From assembly GCA_035548835.1 (NCBI GenBank), contig DASZSB010000024.1:1-22948 (forward strand): 22,948 nucleotides of DNA, in the 5' to 3' direction. Position numbers and translations under genes: made by a program. Shown one piece after another: positions 15,748-22,948 of this stretch. The DNA comes from FEN-1219 sp035548835. GTDB taxonomy: Bacteria > Pseudomonadota > Gammaproteobacteria > Steroidobacterales > Rariloculaceae. The notes below the pieces were generated by a model. It ran no database searches and was not told where the DNA came from. It saw only the letters and a list, made by a program, of their open reading frames with translations. Within the stretch, counting starts at the first letter, position 1. Each line of letters opens with the position of its first letter.

Positions 15748-16850
15748 GGACGCTGCACCTGCGAATGACGGCGGCCGGCCTGGTCGCCGGCGGCTGGCTG
15801 CTCTGCGGCGGCATCGCGAACGCGGAGCCGTACCTCGCCATCGCGAACGGGTTCAAGTGCGGCCAGTGCCACGTGAACCCCACGGGCGGCGGCAAGCGCA
15901 ACCTCTTCGGCATGACGTTCGCGCGCATACAGCTCGCTGCGAACACCGTGCTGCGCGACGAAGGCGCGACCGGGTGGAACAGCAGCGTCACGGACTGGTT
16001 CGGCATCGGCGGCGACTACCGCGGCGGGTTCAAGAACGTGGATCTGCCGCGCGGCCCGGACACCTCGGAGACGACGACCACGAGGGGCACCGTGTACGCC
16101 GAGTTCAAGGCCGTGCCGAACCTGCTGACGGTGTACTTCGACCAGCAGCTCGCACCCGGCGAGTCGATCGAGCGCGAGCGCTACGTGCTCGTCACGCCGC
16201 TGCACGGCAAGCTCACGGTCAAGGCGGGGCAATTCTTCCTGCCGTTCGGGCTGCGGCTGCAGGACGACGCCACGTTCGTGCGCCAGCGCTCCGGCATCAA
16301 CTTCGATACGCCGGACGACGGCGTCGAGCTCGGCCTCGAGCTGCCGAAGTGGTCCGCGCAGATCGCGTCGACGAACGGCACGGCCGGCGCCGGCAGCGCG
16401 CCCGGCAAGAGCCAGATCAGCCTGTCGGCGAGCTACGTGCGCCCGCGCTGGCGCGCCGGCGCCAGCGTGAACGTGAACCACGACCCGCTCGGCGACCGCA
16501 ACATGCAGGGCGTGTTCGGCGGCTTCAACACGGGGCCCGTCACGTGGCTCGGCGAGCTCGACTTCATCACCGACGACCGTCCCGCCGGCGGCTCCGACAG
16601 GCAGTTCGCGAGTCTGCTCGAAGCGGACTGGCGCATCGCAAAGGGCCACAACCTGAAGGTCGGCGTGGAGTTCCTCGACCCGAACGACCACACGGGCGGC
16701 GACCACCAGCAGCGCATGAGCGTGGTGTGGGAGTACGCGCCGATCCAGCTCACGCAGGTGCGCGTGGGCGTGCGCTCCTACGACGGCCCCGGGGCGCAAC
16801 CGCTGACGAACCGCAACGAGACGTTCGCCGAAGTCCACGTGTACTTCTGA
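15744..16850 (+). CDS. Cytochrome-porin fusion: N-terminal CxxCH followed by an outer-membrane barrel
   Basis: Protein of 368 residues. The signal peptide ends ANA, with cleavage before Glu28. Only 11 residues later comes the haem-binding motif CGQCH (39-43), within the context EPYLAIANGFKCGQCH and followed by VNPTGGGKRNLFG. The rest is a run of amphipathic strands with turn residues and ends in FAEVHVYF, the C-terminal Phe signature of an outer-membrane barrel. A single haem at the start of a porin is the plan of Cyc2, the fused cytochrome-porin Fe(II) oxidase; overall sequence similarity to Cyc2 is not claimed. The ATG at 15744 overlaps the TGA of the di-haem lipoprotein, indicating coupled synthesis. 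The likely role is moving electrons through or at the outer membrane. It could alternatively be a porin-like protein whose haem is only structural. Confidence 0.8.
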   Translation: MRTLHLRMTAAGLVAGGWLLCGGIANAEPYLAIANGFKCGQCHVNPTGGGKRNLFGMTFARIQLAANTVLRDEGATGWNSSVTDWFGIGGDYRGGFKNVDLPRGPDTSETTTTRGTVYAEFKAVPNLLTVYFDQQLAPGESIERERYVLVTPLHGKLTVKAGQFFLPFGLRLQDDATFVRQRSGINFDTPDDGVELGLELPKWSAQIASTNGTAGAGSAPGKSQISLSASYVRPRWRAGASVNVNHDPLGDRNMQGVFGGFNTGPVTWLGELDFITDDRPAGGSDRQFASLLEADWRIAKGHNLKVGVEFLDPNDHTGGDHQQRMSVVWEYAPIQLTQVRVGVRSYDGPGAQPLTNRNETFAEVHVYF

Positions 16851-16929
16851 AACCCGGCCCGCGCTGGCGACGGCACCGGCGGCACCGTATCCTTGCGCGT
16901 CGCGCACGCGCGGGTTTGGGGTTGCCAGT

Positions 16930-18186
16930 TTGACGAAAGGCCGGGTCCTGTTCGCGAGCCTGATCGGCACGACGATCGAGTTCTTCGACTTCTACATCTA
17001 CGGCACGGCGGCCGTGCTCGTGTTCCCGCAGCTGTTCTTTCCCGCGGGCAACGAGCTCACCGCGCGGCTGCAGTCGCTGGCCACGTTCGCGCTCGCCTTC
17101 TTCGCGCGCCCCGTGGGCTCGGCGCTGTTCGGTCACTTCGGCGACCGCATCGGCCGCAAGGCCACGCTCGTCGCGGCGCTGCTCACGATGGGCCTGTCCA
17201 CGGTCGCGATCGGCCTGCTGCCGACGTACGCCTCGATCGGCATCGCGGCCCCCGCGCTGCTCGCGTTGTGCCGGCTCGGCCAGGGGCTCGGGCTCGGCGG
17301 CGAATGGGGCGGCGCCGTGCTGCTCGCCACGGAGAACGCGCCGCCGGGCAAGGAGACCTGGTACGGCATGTTCCCGCAGCTCGGCGCGCCGCTCGGCTTC
17401 TTCTGCTCCGCCGGCATCTTCATCCTGCTCGCGGCCACGCTGAGCGACGCGCAGTTCATGAGCTGGGGCTGGCGCGTGCCGTTCATCGCGAGCTCCGCGC
17501 TCGTGGTCGTGGGGCTCTACATCCGGCTGCAGATCACGGAGACGCCGGCGTTCCAGCGTGCCATCGACCGCGAGGAGCGCGTGCGCGTGCCCATGCTCGC
17601 GGTGCTGCGCGAGCACCCCGGCACGCTGGTGCTCGCGATGTTCGCCGCCGTCACGACGTACGTGGTGTTCTATCTGATGACGGTGTTCACGCTGAGCTGG
17701 GGCACGAGCACGCTCGGCTTCACACGCCAGCACTTCCTCGAGCTGCAGATGATCGGCGTGCTGTTCTTCGCGATCACGATTCCACTGTCCGCCGTGGCCG
17801 CAGACCGCGTGGGCCGCATGCCGATGCTGATGCTGTCGAGCGGCCTCGCGTTCGTGTTCGGCCTCTCGTTCGGCGCGCTGTTCAGCGAGCCCGACGCGGT
17901 GCGCATCACGGTGTTCCTCTCGCTCGGCCTCGCCGCGATGGGCTTCACGTACGGGCCGCTCGGCGCCGCGCTGGCCGAGCAGTTTCCCACCGCGGTCCGT
18001 TACACGGGCGCTTCGGTGTCGTTCAACCTCGCGAGCATCCTCGGCGGCTCGTTCGCACCCTACATCGCGACCTATCTCGCCGCGACCTACGGCATCGGCT
18101 CCGTGGGCTATTACCTCTCGGCCGCCGCCGTGCTGACGTTCGCGGCGCAGCTGCTGCTGTGCAGGCCGGCCGCGAAGACCGCCTAG
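16930..18186 (+). CDS. MFS transporter, metabolite:H+ symporter (MHS) type
   Basis: Inner-membrane protein of 418 residues with about 12 hydrophobic helices. It has the MHS-family start (ASLIGTTIEFFDFYIYG), the loop 2-3 motif GHFGDRIGRKATL, LCRLGQGLGLGGEWGGA and RVPFIASS, plus a second copy of the loop motif (AADRVGRM). Relatives carry organic acids and osmolytes in symport with protons (KgtP, ShiA, ProP, YhjE); the substrate here cannot be read from sequence. The start is the TTG at 16930, with TTGGGG about nine bases upstream; no ATG or GTG lies in a suitable place. It is 79 bases after the cytochrome-porin gene and may be on the same transcript. Its stop overlaps the stop of the convergent DUF6151 gene by four bases. 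Confidence 0.9.
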   Translation: MTKGRVLFASLIGTTIEFFDFYIYGTAAVLVFPQLFFPAGNELTARLQSLATFALAFFARPVGSALFGHFGDRIGRKATLVAALLTMGLSTVAIGLLPTYASIGIAAPALLALCRLGQGLGLGGEWGGAVLLATENAPPGKETWYGMFPQLGAPLGFFCSAGIFILLAATLSDAQFMSWGWRVPFIASSALVVVGLYIRLQITETPAFQRAIDREERVRVPMLAVLREHPGTLVLAMFAAVTTYVVFYLMTVFTLSWGTSTLGFTRQHFLELQMIGVLFFAITIPLSAVAADRVGRMPMLMLSSGLAFVFGLSFGALFSEPDAVRITVFLSLGLAAMGFTYGPLGAALAEQFPTAVRYTGASVSFNLASILGGSFAPYIATYLAATYGIGSVGYYLSAAAVLTFAAQLLLCRPAAKTA

Positions 18187-18794
18187 CGCAGCGCTTCGCG
18201 CTCGGCCGTCGTCAGGACGCGGGCGGCCACGAGCGGCGCTCCCGTCGCAGCGTCGAAGAACGGCGAGCGCTTGTGATCGCCGCGCAGCCGCCAGCCGAGC
18301 ATCAGGCGCAGCACGCGCAACAGCATGCGCCACTGCGGTTGCGTATCGGGAGGCAGCGCTGCTCTGTCGCCCGTCGCAAACTTCCGGAAAACCCGCGTGC
18401 GGATCGGACCGAACGCGTCGCGCGCGGGCTCCGGCGCGAACGCGCACACGAGACCCACGAACGGCAGGCCGGCCGCGGCCATCGTGTTGCCGATCGGCGT
18501 GTTGCAGCAGCTCGCGTACCAGCGCGCGAGACCTTTGGGCGTGAGCCGCATGCATGCCACACGCTCCCTGCCGGCCGTGAATTCGATGCGCGCAGGCGAA
18601 AGCTGGAAGACGTCCGTACCGCCGTTCGCGTCGAGCACGTCTGCCGTGCGGCCGAGGAATCTGATGAACGCCTGGCAATCGTCGCAATAGCACACACAGC
18701 GATTGCCGATCTGCGGCGTCACGCCGTGTGCAACGGCGCGCACCGTGCCGCAGCGGCACTGCAGCGGGACGTCCCTCGGCGCTGCACCGCTCAC
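18183..18794 (-). CDS. DUF6151 family protein, GFA-like cysteine-rich
   Basis: Predicted soluble protein of 203 residues matching by eye the DUF6151 family (GNR.VCYCDDCQAF.RFLG ... VLDANGGTDVFQ ... KGLARWYASCCNTPIGNT). Its cysteine layout resembles the GFA/CENP-V fold: Cys13-x-Cys15, Cys35-x-Cys37-x-x-Cys40, then Cys96-Cys97, so it probably binds zinc. No activity is known for the family. The GTG at 18794 overlaps the TGA of the amidohydrolase by four bases (GTGA), which decides the start and indicates translational coupling as the last gene of the operon. Its stop overlaps the convergent MFS stop at 18183-18186. Confidence 0.82.
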   Translation of the reverse strand: MSGAAPRDVPLQCRCGTVRAVAHGVTPQIGNRCVCYCDDCQAFIRFLGRTADVLDANGGTDVFQLSPARIEFTAGRERVACMRLTPKGLARWYASCCNTPIGNTMAAAGLPFVGLVCAFAPEPARDAFGPIRTRVFRKFATGDRAALPPDTQPQWRMLLRVLRLMLGWRLRGDHKRSPFFDAATGAPLVAARVLTTAEREALR

Positions 18795-20494
18795 CGGCGC
18801 TCCCGGCGTTCGAGCCGCGCGAAGTCGCCGGCCGCGTACACCACCTCGCCGCCGAGCAGCGTCAGCAAGGACTCGATGTCGCCGATCTCCTCCGTCGGCA
18901 CGGTCAGGTAGTCGGCCGAGAGCACCGCGAGATCGGCCAGCTTGCCGGGCTCGAGCGAGCCGCGCGTGTTCTCGTCGAACGAGAACCACGCGCTGCCCTG
19001 CGTGTACAGGCGCAGCGCGGCCATGCGGTCCGGCGTCTCCTCCGGCCCGCGGATCGGCGTGCCGGCCACCGTCTTGCCGTCGACGAACCACTGCAGCGCC
19101 GTGAACGGGTTGTACGACGCCACGCGGTGCGCGTCCGTGCCGGCACCGATCGGCACGCCGAGCCGCCGACCCGTGACGACCGGCGGCATGCGGCGCGCGG
19201 CGTCCTTGCCCTGGCGCCGGATCAGGTCCTCGCCGCCGAAGTACATCGCATCCTGCACCGTCCAGCCCACGCCAAGGTCGCGCATGCGCCGCAGCGTGGC
19301 GTCGGACGCGTCGTTCAGGTGCGCGATCGACCAGCGCAAGGGCGCGAGCGGAACTTCGCGATTCACGCGCTCGAAGATGCCGAGCAGGTGATCGACCGTG
19401 GCATCCGGTCCCCAGTGCATCGTGATCGTCATGCCTTTCCCGGCCGCCCAGCGAACGATCTCGTAGTAGCGCTCTTTGTCCTCGGCCGACGGCGCGGGGT
19501 TGTTGTTCATCGCGACCGTGATGCGCTCGCCGAGACCGTTGAAGCGCAACCGGTCGTCGCCGAAGCCCATCGGCAGCAGCGCCGTGAGGCTCTTGAGCTC
19601 CTCGAATTCCTGGCCCGCGGTCTGGCCGTTCAGGCTGTAGGCCACGCGCACCGTGAGCTCGTGCTTGCGCCACACGTCGAACAGCGCCTGGTAGTCGGCC
19701 GGAAACAGATTGTTGCCGCCGGGATCCACCACGCCGGTGAGCCCGAGCCGGTTCAGCTCGCGGAAGAACGCCTTCGTGCCCTCCACCTGCTGTGCGAAGG
19801 TAGGCTTCGGCAGCCGGTCGAACAACGCGACGATCGCGCCCTGCCCGCCGCTGATGGCGCCCGTCGGCGCATCGCCGTCGCGCTCGAGCTTGCCGCCCGG
19901 CGGCAGGTCCGCGTCGCTCGCGATACCGAGCTTCGCAAAGCCGGCCTTGTTCATCACGACCCAGCCGTAGCCGAGCTGCACGTACACGGGATTCGCGGGT
20001 GCCGCGGCCTCGAGCTCGGCCTGCGTGGGCCGGCGCCGCTCCGCGAACTGCAGCTCGTTCCACCCACCCGCCACGATCAGCCAGGCGCCCGGCGGCATGC
20101 GCTTCGCCGCCGCGCCGATGCGGCTCATCGCCTCCGGCAGCGAGCGCGCGCCGATCCAGTTGACTTCGGTGGTGAACGACAGCGCGGCGCGGATCGCGTG
20201 CAGGTGCGAGTCGATGAGCCCCGGAATCACGGTGCGCCCGCCGAGATCGACGACGCGCGTGCCGGCGCCCGCGAGCTTGCGGATGTCCTCGCTGCGGCCG
20301 AGCGCGAGTATCTTGCCGTCGCGGATCGCGAGCGCTTCCTGGATGGACGAACGTGCGTCGACGGTGACGATCTTGCCGTCGAGGAGCACCGTGTCCGGCG
20401 GCTGAGCTCGCGCCGCGCCGCTCAGCAGCACCAGCAGAACCGCGCAGGCCCCGCCCCCGAATCTCATCGCCGCCGCCATCCACCGATCGACCAT
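18791..20494 (-). CDS. Exported amidohydrolase of the amidohydrolase_3 (YtcJ-like) family
   Basis: Protein of 567 residues with an N-terminal signal peptide (hydrophobic core ACAVLLVLLSGAARA, cleaved near residue 30). The metal-dependent hydrolase fold is marked by PGLIDSHLH (His97 and His99), MHWGPDAT, IAHLND and GTDAH, the usual His/His/His/Asp metal-site set of the amidohydrolase superfamily. N- and C-terminal segments form the accompanying beta-sandwich (VLLDGKIVTVDAR ... GKLADLAVLS). YtcJ-like enzymes hydrolyse amide or related bonds; substrates are mostly unknown. I prefer the ATG at 20494 because GGAG lies eight bases upstream; ATGs at 20479 and 20467 are alternatives. It begins 13 bases after the serine hydrolase stop and overlaps the DUF6151 start, so it is the middle gene of a three-gene operon. 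Confidence 0.88.
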   Translation of the reverse strand: MVDRWMAAAMRFGGGACAVLLVLLSGAARAQPPDTVLLDGKIVTVDARSSIQEALAIRDGKILALGRSEDIRKLAGAGTRVVDLGGRTVIPGLIDSHLHAIRAALSFTTEVNWIGARSLPEAMSRIGAAAKRMPPGAWLIVAGGWNELQFAERRRPTQAELEAAAPANPVYVQLGYGWVVMNKAGFAKLGIASDADLPPGGKLERDGDAPTGAISGGQGAIVALFDRLPKPTFAQQVEGTKAFFRELNRLGLTGVVDPGGNNLFPADYQALFDVWRKHELTVRVAYSLNGQTAGQEFEELKSLTALLPMGFGDDRLRFNGLGERITVAMNNNPAPSAEDKERYYEIVRWAAGKGMTITMHWGPDATVDHLLGIFERVNREVPLAPLRWSIAHLNDASDATLRRMRDLGVGWTVQDAMYFGGEDLIRRQGKDAARRMPPVVTGRRLGVPIGAGTDAHRVASYNPFTALQWFVDGKTVAGTPIRGPEETPDRMAALRLYTQGSAWFSFDENTRGSLEPGKLADLAVLSADYLTVPTEEIGDIESLLTLLGGEVVYAAGDFARLERRERR

Positions 20495-20507
20495 TCCAGG
20501 CACTCCG

Positions 20508-22493
20508 TCAGTAATTCCACGGCGCGAGCGCGCCCCACATCGCCAGCAGCACACCCAGCGCCGCGAAGATCGCGAGCGTCAGCGTGAAGCGCAGCTTGCG
20601 GCCCAGTGTCCACGCAGCGCCGCCGGATCCGCCCCATACGGCCGGCAGGTACGTGATGCTGGCCAACGTCAGCACGCTCGCGCCGAGCGCAAACGACGAC
20701 GCGAGCAGAATGCTCGGCGGCGGCCAGCCGTAGATCAGCTTCGTGGCGTCGCTGGCGCCGACCACGACGGCCACCGCACTTGCGAACATCGCGAGCCACA
20801 GCAGGGCGATCACGAGTTGCAGCAGCCCGGCCGTGTACTGGCCCGAGCTCGCGAGCAACCCCCGGCCGCGGCGGATCAGCGCGCCGATCGCGACACCGAT
20901 CGACGTCAGCAGCGTCAGCACGGCGACGAGCGTCAACGTCGAGCGCGACATCAGTGCGCCGACGCGCTCGAACGCGATCGGCACCAGCGCAATGCGGACG
21001 ACGCGTCCGCCTTCGCGCTCGAAGCGCAGGAACGGCGGACCGCCGGCCCAGGGATCCACGGCCGCGAAGAGGTCGGCGCCGGCGGGCACGTAACGCTGGC
21101 CGCCGGGCCCGAGCAGATAGCCCTCCGACGACACGCCGATCGTCTGTCGCGCCTGCAGGCCCAGCAGGAACCCCTCGAGGCCGTCGTAACGCCGCCGGGT
21201 GGTGAGGTACTCGCCCGCGTAGTCGCGCGCGAGCGCGCGAACGTCCGCGGACGCGGCCGCCGGTGGCGGTCGCGGCGGCGCGTAGAAGCGTTCGACGATG
21301 CGCAGTGGCAGCGGGTCGCTGAGCTGCCCGCCGCCTTCCGTGTTCGTGGCCACGAACACGCCGAGCCGCAGCGCCGGCACCACGACCATGTTCGAGAAGA
21401 ACGACAGCGTCGCGCCGTTGTGGCCGTAACCGTGGAAGCCGCCCGGCAGCAGTTGATCGAAGAAGCCACCGTCGAGCGCACCCGCCTCCGGCGGCAGCGA
21501 CGTCAGCGGCGTGCGGAACGCGCGCGCCGCGCGCGGCCCGAAGATCGTGACGCCGTCGAGCGTGCCATCCCCGAGCAGCATCAGCATGTAGCGCGCCATG
21601 TCACCGGCGCTGGCCGACATCGCGCCCGCCGGCGCCACGGGCGTGATGTACTCGAACGTGCGTGCGGCATACGCGTTGCCCGCCCAGCGCATGGGCTCCG
21701 CGAGATCCGCCGCACGTTCCGCGGCGAGCGGCGCGGGCAAATCCTCGCGCGCGGGGTACGGCTCGCGCGGTGTCGCATGCGTCAGCTTCAGCGGCTCGAG
21801 GATGTCGCGCTCGACCAGCGTCTGCCAGTCCACGCCCTCGACGTTCGCGACGATGGCGCCCGCGAGCGCCGCGCCATAGTTCGAGTACGACGACACGGTG
21901 CCGGGCTCGCGCACGCGCGCCGGCCGCGTGCGCGCGAGGAACTGATCGAGAGACAGCATCTTCGCCGGATCGGCCGCGAACAGCACGCCGAGCACGCGGT
22001 CCTCGAAGCCCGGCGAGTGCGTCAGCAGGTCGCGCAGACGGATCGGCTCGCGGAAACCCTGGGCCGGAATCGCAAGCTCCGGCGGCAGATAGTTGTTGAC
22101 CGGCGCATCGAGGTCGAGCTTGCCCGCCTCCACGGCGCGCATGACCTCGATCCACGTGAACGTCTTCGAGATCGAGCCGATGCGGAACATCGTGGTGGCG
22201 GGGTCGACGGCGCGCGGCGGGGAATACGAGGCGAAGCCGTAGCCCTTCTGGAGCACGACCTTGCCGTCCTGCACGACGGCGACCGTGACGGCGGCGATGT
22301 GGCGCTGATCCATCGCCAGGCGCACGGTGCCATCGACGAACGCCTCGAGCTCGGCGGGCGGGATCGACTGCGCCGGCTCCAGTCTCGGCGCGCCGGGCGC
22401 CGCGGACTCGGCCGGTACCTGTGCCAGCGAAGGCACCCACGGCATGCAAACGACACAGACGGTGACCGCAACACGGGCCAACGAGTGACGCAT
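20508..22493 (-). CDS. Serine hydrolase, class C beta-lactamase/PBP-like, with C-terminal membrane helices
   Basis: Exported protein of 661 residues. A signal peptide ends SLA before Gln25. The beta-lactamase-like domain (about 45-420) carries the nucleophile motif SISK (Ser107-xx-Lys110), YSN and HNG (in GYGHNGATLS) in place of KTG. A middle domain (about 430-530) follows. Four or five hydrophobic helices at the C-terminus (about 535-661) anchor the protein, with the catalytic domain on the periplasmic side. Relatives act as D-amino-acid peptidases, esterases or penicillin-binding-like proteins; resistance to beta-lactams should not be assumed. The ATG at 22493 is preceded by GGGGG, and the signal peptide starts there. 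It is the first gene of the operon with the amidohydrolase and DUF6151 gene. Confidence 0.9.
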   Translation of the reverse strand: MRHSLARVAVTVCVVCMPWVPSLAQVPAESAAPGAPRLEPAQSIPPAELEAFVDGTVRLAMDQRHIAAVTVAVVQDGKVVLQKGYGFASYSPPRAVDPATTMFRIGSISKTFTWIEVMRAVEAGKLDLDAPVNNYLPPELAIPAQGFREPIRLRDLLTHSPGFEDRVLGVLFAADPAKMLSLDQFLARTRPARVREPGTVSSYSNYGAALAGAIVANVEGVDWQTLVERDILEPLKLTHATPREPYPAREDLPAPLAAERAADLAEPMRWAGNAYAARTFEYITPVAPAGAMSASAGDMARYMLMLLGDGTLDGVTIFGPRAARAFRTPLTSLPPEAGALDGGFFDQLLPGGFHGYGHNGATLSFFSNMVVVPALRLGVFVATNTEGGGQLSDPLPLRIVERFYAPPRPPPAAASADVRALARDYAGEYLTTRRRYDGLEGFLLGLQARQTIGVSSEGYLLGPGGQRYVPAGADLFAAVDPWAGGPPFLRFEREGGRVVRIALVPIAFERVGALMSRSTLTLVAVLTLLTSIGVAIGALIRRGRGLLASSGQYTAGLLQLVIALLWLAMFASAVAVVVGASDATKLIYGWPPPSILLASSFALGASVLTLASITYLPAVWGGSGGAAWTLGRKLRFTLTLAIFAALGVLLAMWGALAPWNY

Positions 22494-22524
22494 CGCAACC
22501 CCCAACCGCGCGGACGCTGCGCCG

Positions 22525-22530
22525 ATCATA
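22525..22530 (-). promoter_or_regulatory. Possible -10 element for the serine hydrolase operon
   Basis: Read on the - strand, TATGAT lies 32 bases before the ATG at 22493. A TTGCAC further upstream is 20 bases away, rather long for a -35. The flanks (GGCTATGATCGG) closely resemble those of the -10-like motif at 10869. Confidence 0.35.
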
Positions 22531-22560
22531 GCCGACGCGGCGCCTCCGGGGTGCAACGCC

Positions 22561-22948
22561 TCAGGGCGGCGCCGGCTGCACGATCACGCGATCGTCGCCG
22601 GCGATGAACACCGTGCGTCCGTCCACGCTGACCGTCATGACGGGCGAGTTGCCGACGGTGTTCGACAGCATGATCGGCGAGCCCGCGACCTGCTGGATGC
22701 CACCCACGCCGAACGTGTCGAGATCGAACGCGTACAGCTTGCCGCTGTCGGCGTAGGCGTAGACGCGCTTGCCGTCCTGGGTGATGACGCCGGCCGTCAG
22801 CGTTTCGCCCGCGGACAAGGTTCCGAGCGACGAGAAGCTCGACGAGTACGCGTGGGCCGCATCGACGAGGAAACGTTCGCCGGTGCGCGATACCGAGAGA
22901 CTGCTGCCCGTGGCGCCCCCGACCGCCGTGTTGTCGGCATAAACGCGC
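22561..22948 (-). CDS. C-terminal part of a beta-propeller (YVTN/WD-like) protein, cut by the window edge
   Basis: The frame is open from the right edge to the TGA at 22561 and gives about 129 residues. It shows propeller-blade repeats such as SLSVSRTGERFLVD, VITQDGKRVYAYAD, KLYAFDLDTF and TVSVDGRTVFIAGDD. These are typical of seven-bladed YVTN/lactonase-like or WD-like surface proteins. The start and any signal peptide lie outside the window, so the overall architecture is unknown. A TTG at 22818 is not the true start, because propeller-like sequence continues upstream in the same frame. The gene is 67 bases downstream of the serine hydrolase ATG side and transcribed in the same direction, but ends before that gene begins. 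Confidence 0.7.
   Translation of the reverse strand, partial: RVYADNTAVGGATGSSLSVSRTGERFLVDAAHAYSSSFSSLGTLSAGETLTAGVITQDGKRVYAYADSGKLYAFDLDTFGVGGIQQVAGSPIMLSNTVGNSPVMTVSVDGRTVFIAGDDRVIVQPAPP

Noticed and set aside
16750..18759. Long minus-strand frame opposite the MFS transporter
   Set aside because: Highly charged and repetitive (Glu/Arg/His/Gln), with no motif. The plus-strand frame has the transporter signatures.
1..22948. tRNA, rRNA and common riboswitch signatures
   Set aside because: The gaps were read for T-loop-like motifs and conserved cores and none was convincing; a covariance-model search would be the decisive test.

Overview
The window is about 23 kb of very GC-rich DNA (roughly 70%) that is densely coded on both strands. 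Several genes start with GTG or TTG. Many products are exported: Sec signal peptides, lipoproteins, and outer-membrane barrels ending in Phe. This points to a Gram-negative bacterium, most likely a proteobacterium. An LldD-type lactate dehydrogenase, a GabP-like permease, a DUF5916 barrel and a DUF6151 protein fit a gammaproteobacterium of the Steroidobacteraceae/Nevskiales/Xanthomonadales kind, but I cannot fix the genus. I see no rRNA, tRNA, CRISPR array, transposase or phage gene.

Layout. (1) 250-4610, + strand: a ferritin-like di-iron protein, then a hydroxy-acid cluster with a D-2-hydroxyacid dehydrogenase, a mandelate-racemase-type enolase-superfamily enzyme, a 68-codon remnant of an Old Yellow Enzyme, and lldD. 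(2) 4613-4834: a long imperfect inverted repeat with a 9-base internal rhythm, lying between convergent genes. (3) 4847-9064, - strand: a GFA-family protein, a DUF5916 outer-membrane protein and a HupE/UreJ-type membrane protein. (4) 9179-12892, + strand: an NHL-propeller lipoprotein, a 504-base gap of lower GC, a secreted parallel beta-helix protein, and a Tat-signal stub cut off against the next gene. (5) 12983-14368, - strand: a GabP-like amino acid permease, divergent from (6) 14551-16850, + strand: a two-gene, translationally coupled pair encoding a di-heme lipoprotein and a cytochrome-porin fusion. (7) 16930-18186, + strand: an MHS-type MFS transporter. (8) 18183-22493, - strand: a tight operon of serine hydrolase, amidohydrolase and DUF6151 protein. 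(9) 22561 to the right edge, - strand: the C-terminal end of a beta-propeller protein.

How the genes work together. The hydroxy-acid cluster could oxidise and interconvert D- and L-2-hydroxy acids: a NAD-linked D-specific enzyme and a flavin-linked L-specific enzyme flank a His-Asp enolase-superfamily enzyme that could racemise or dehydrate. The pair at 14551-16850 places three c-type haems at the outer membrane. The porin has its CxxCH immediately after the signal peptide, an architecture otherwise known from Cyc2, so the pair is the best candidate here for an undescribed redox conduit. The serine hydrolase and amidohydrolase are both exported and probably process an envelope or extracellular substrate.

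Two gene remnants (the OYE tail and the Tat stub), both abutting intact neighbours, show that this region has lost DNA by deletion.
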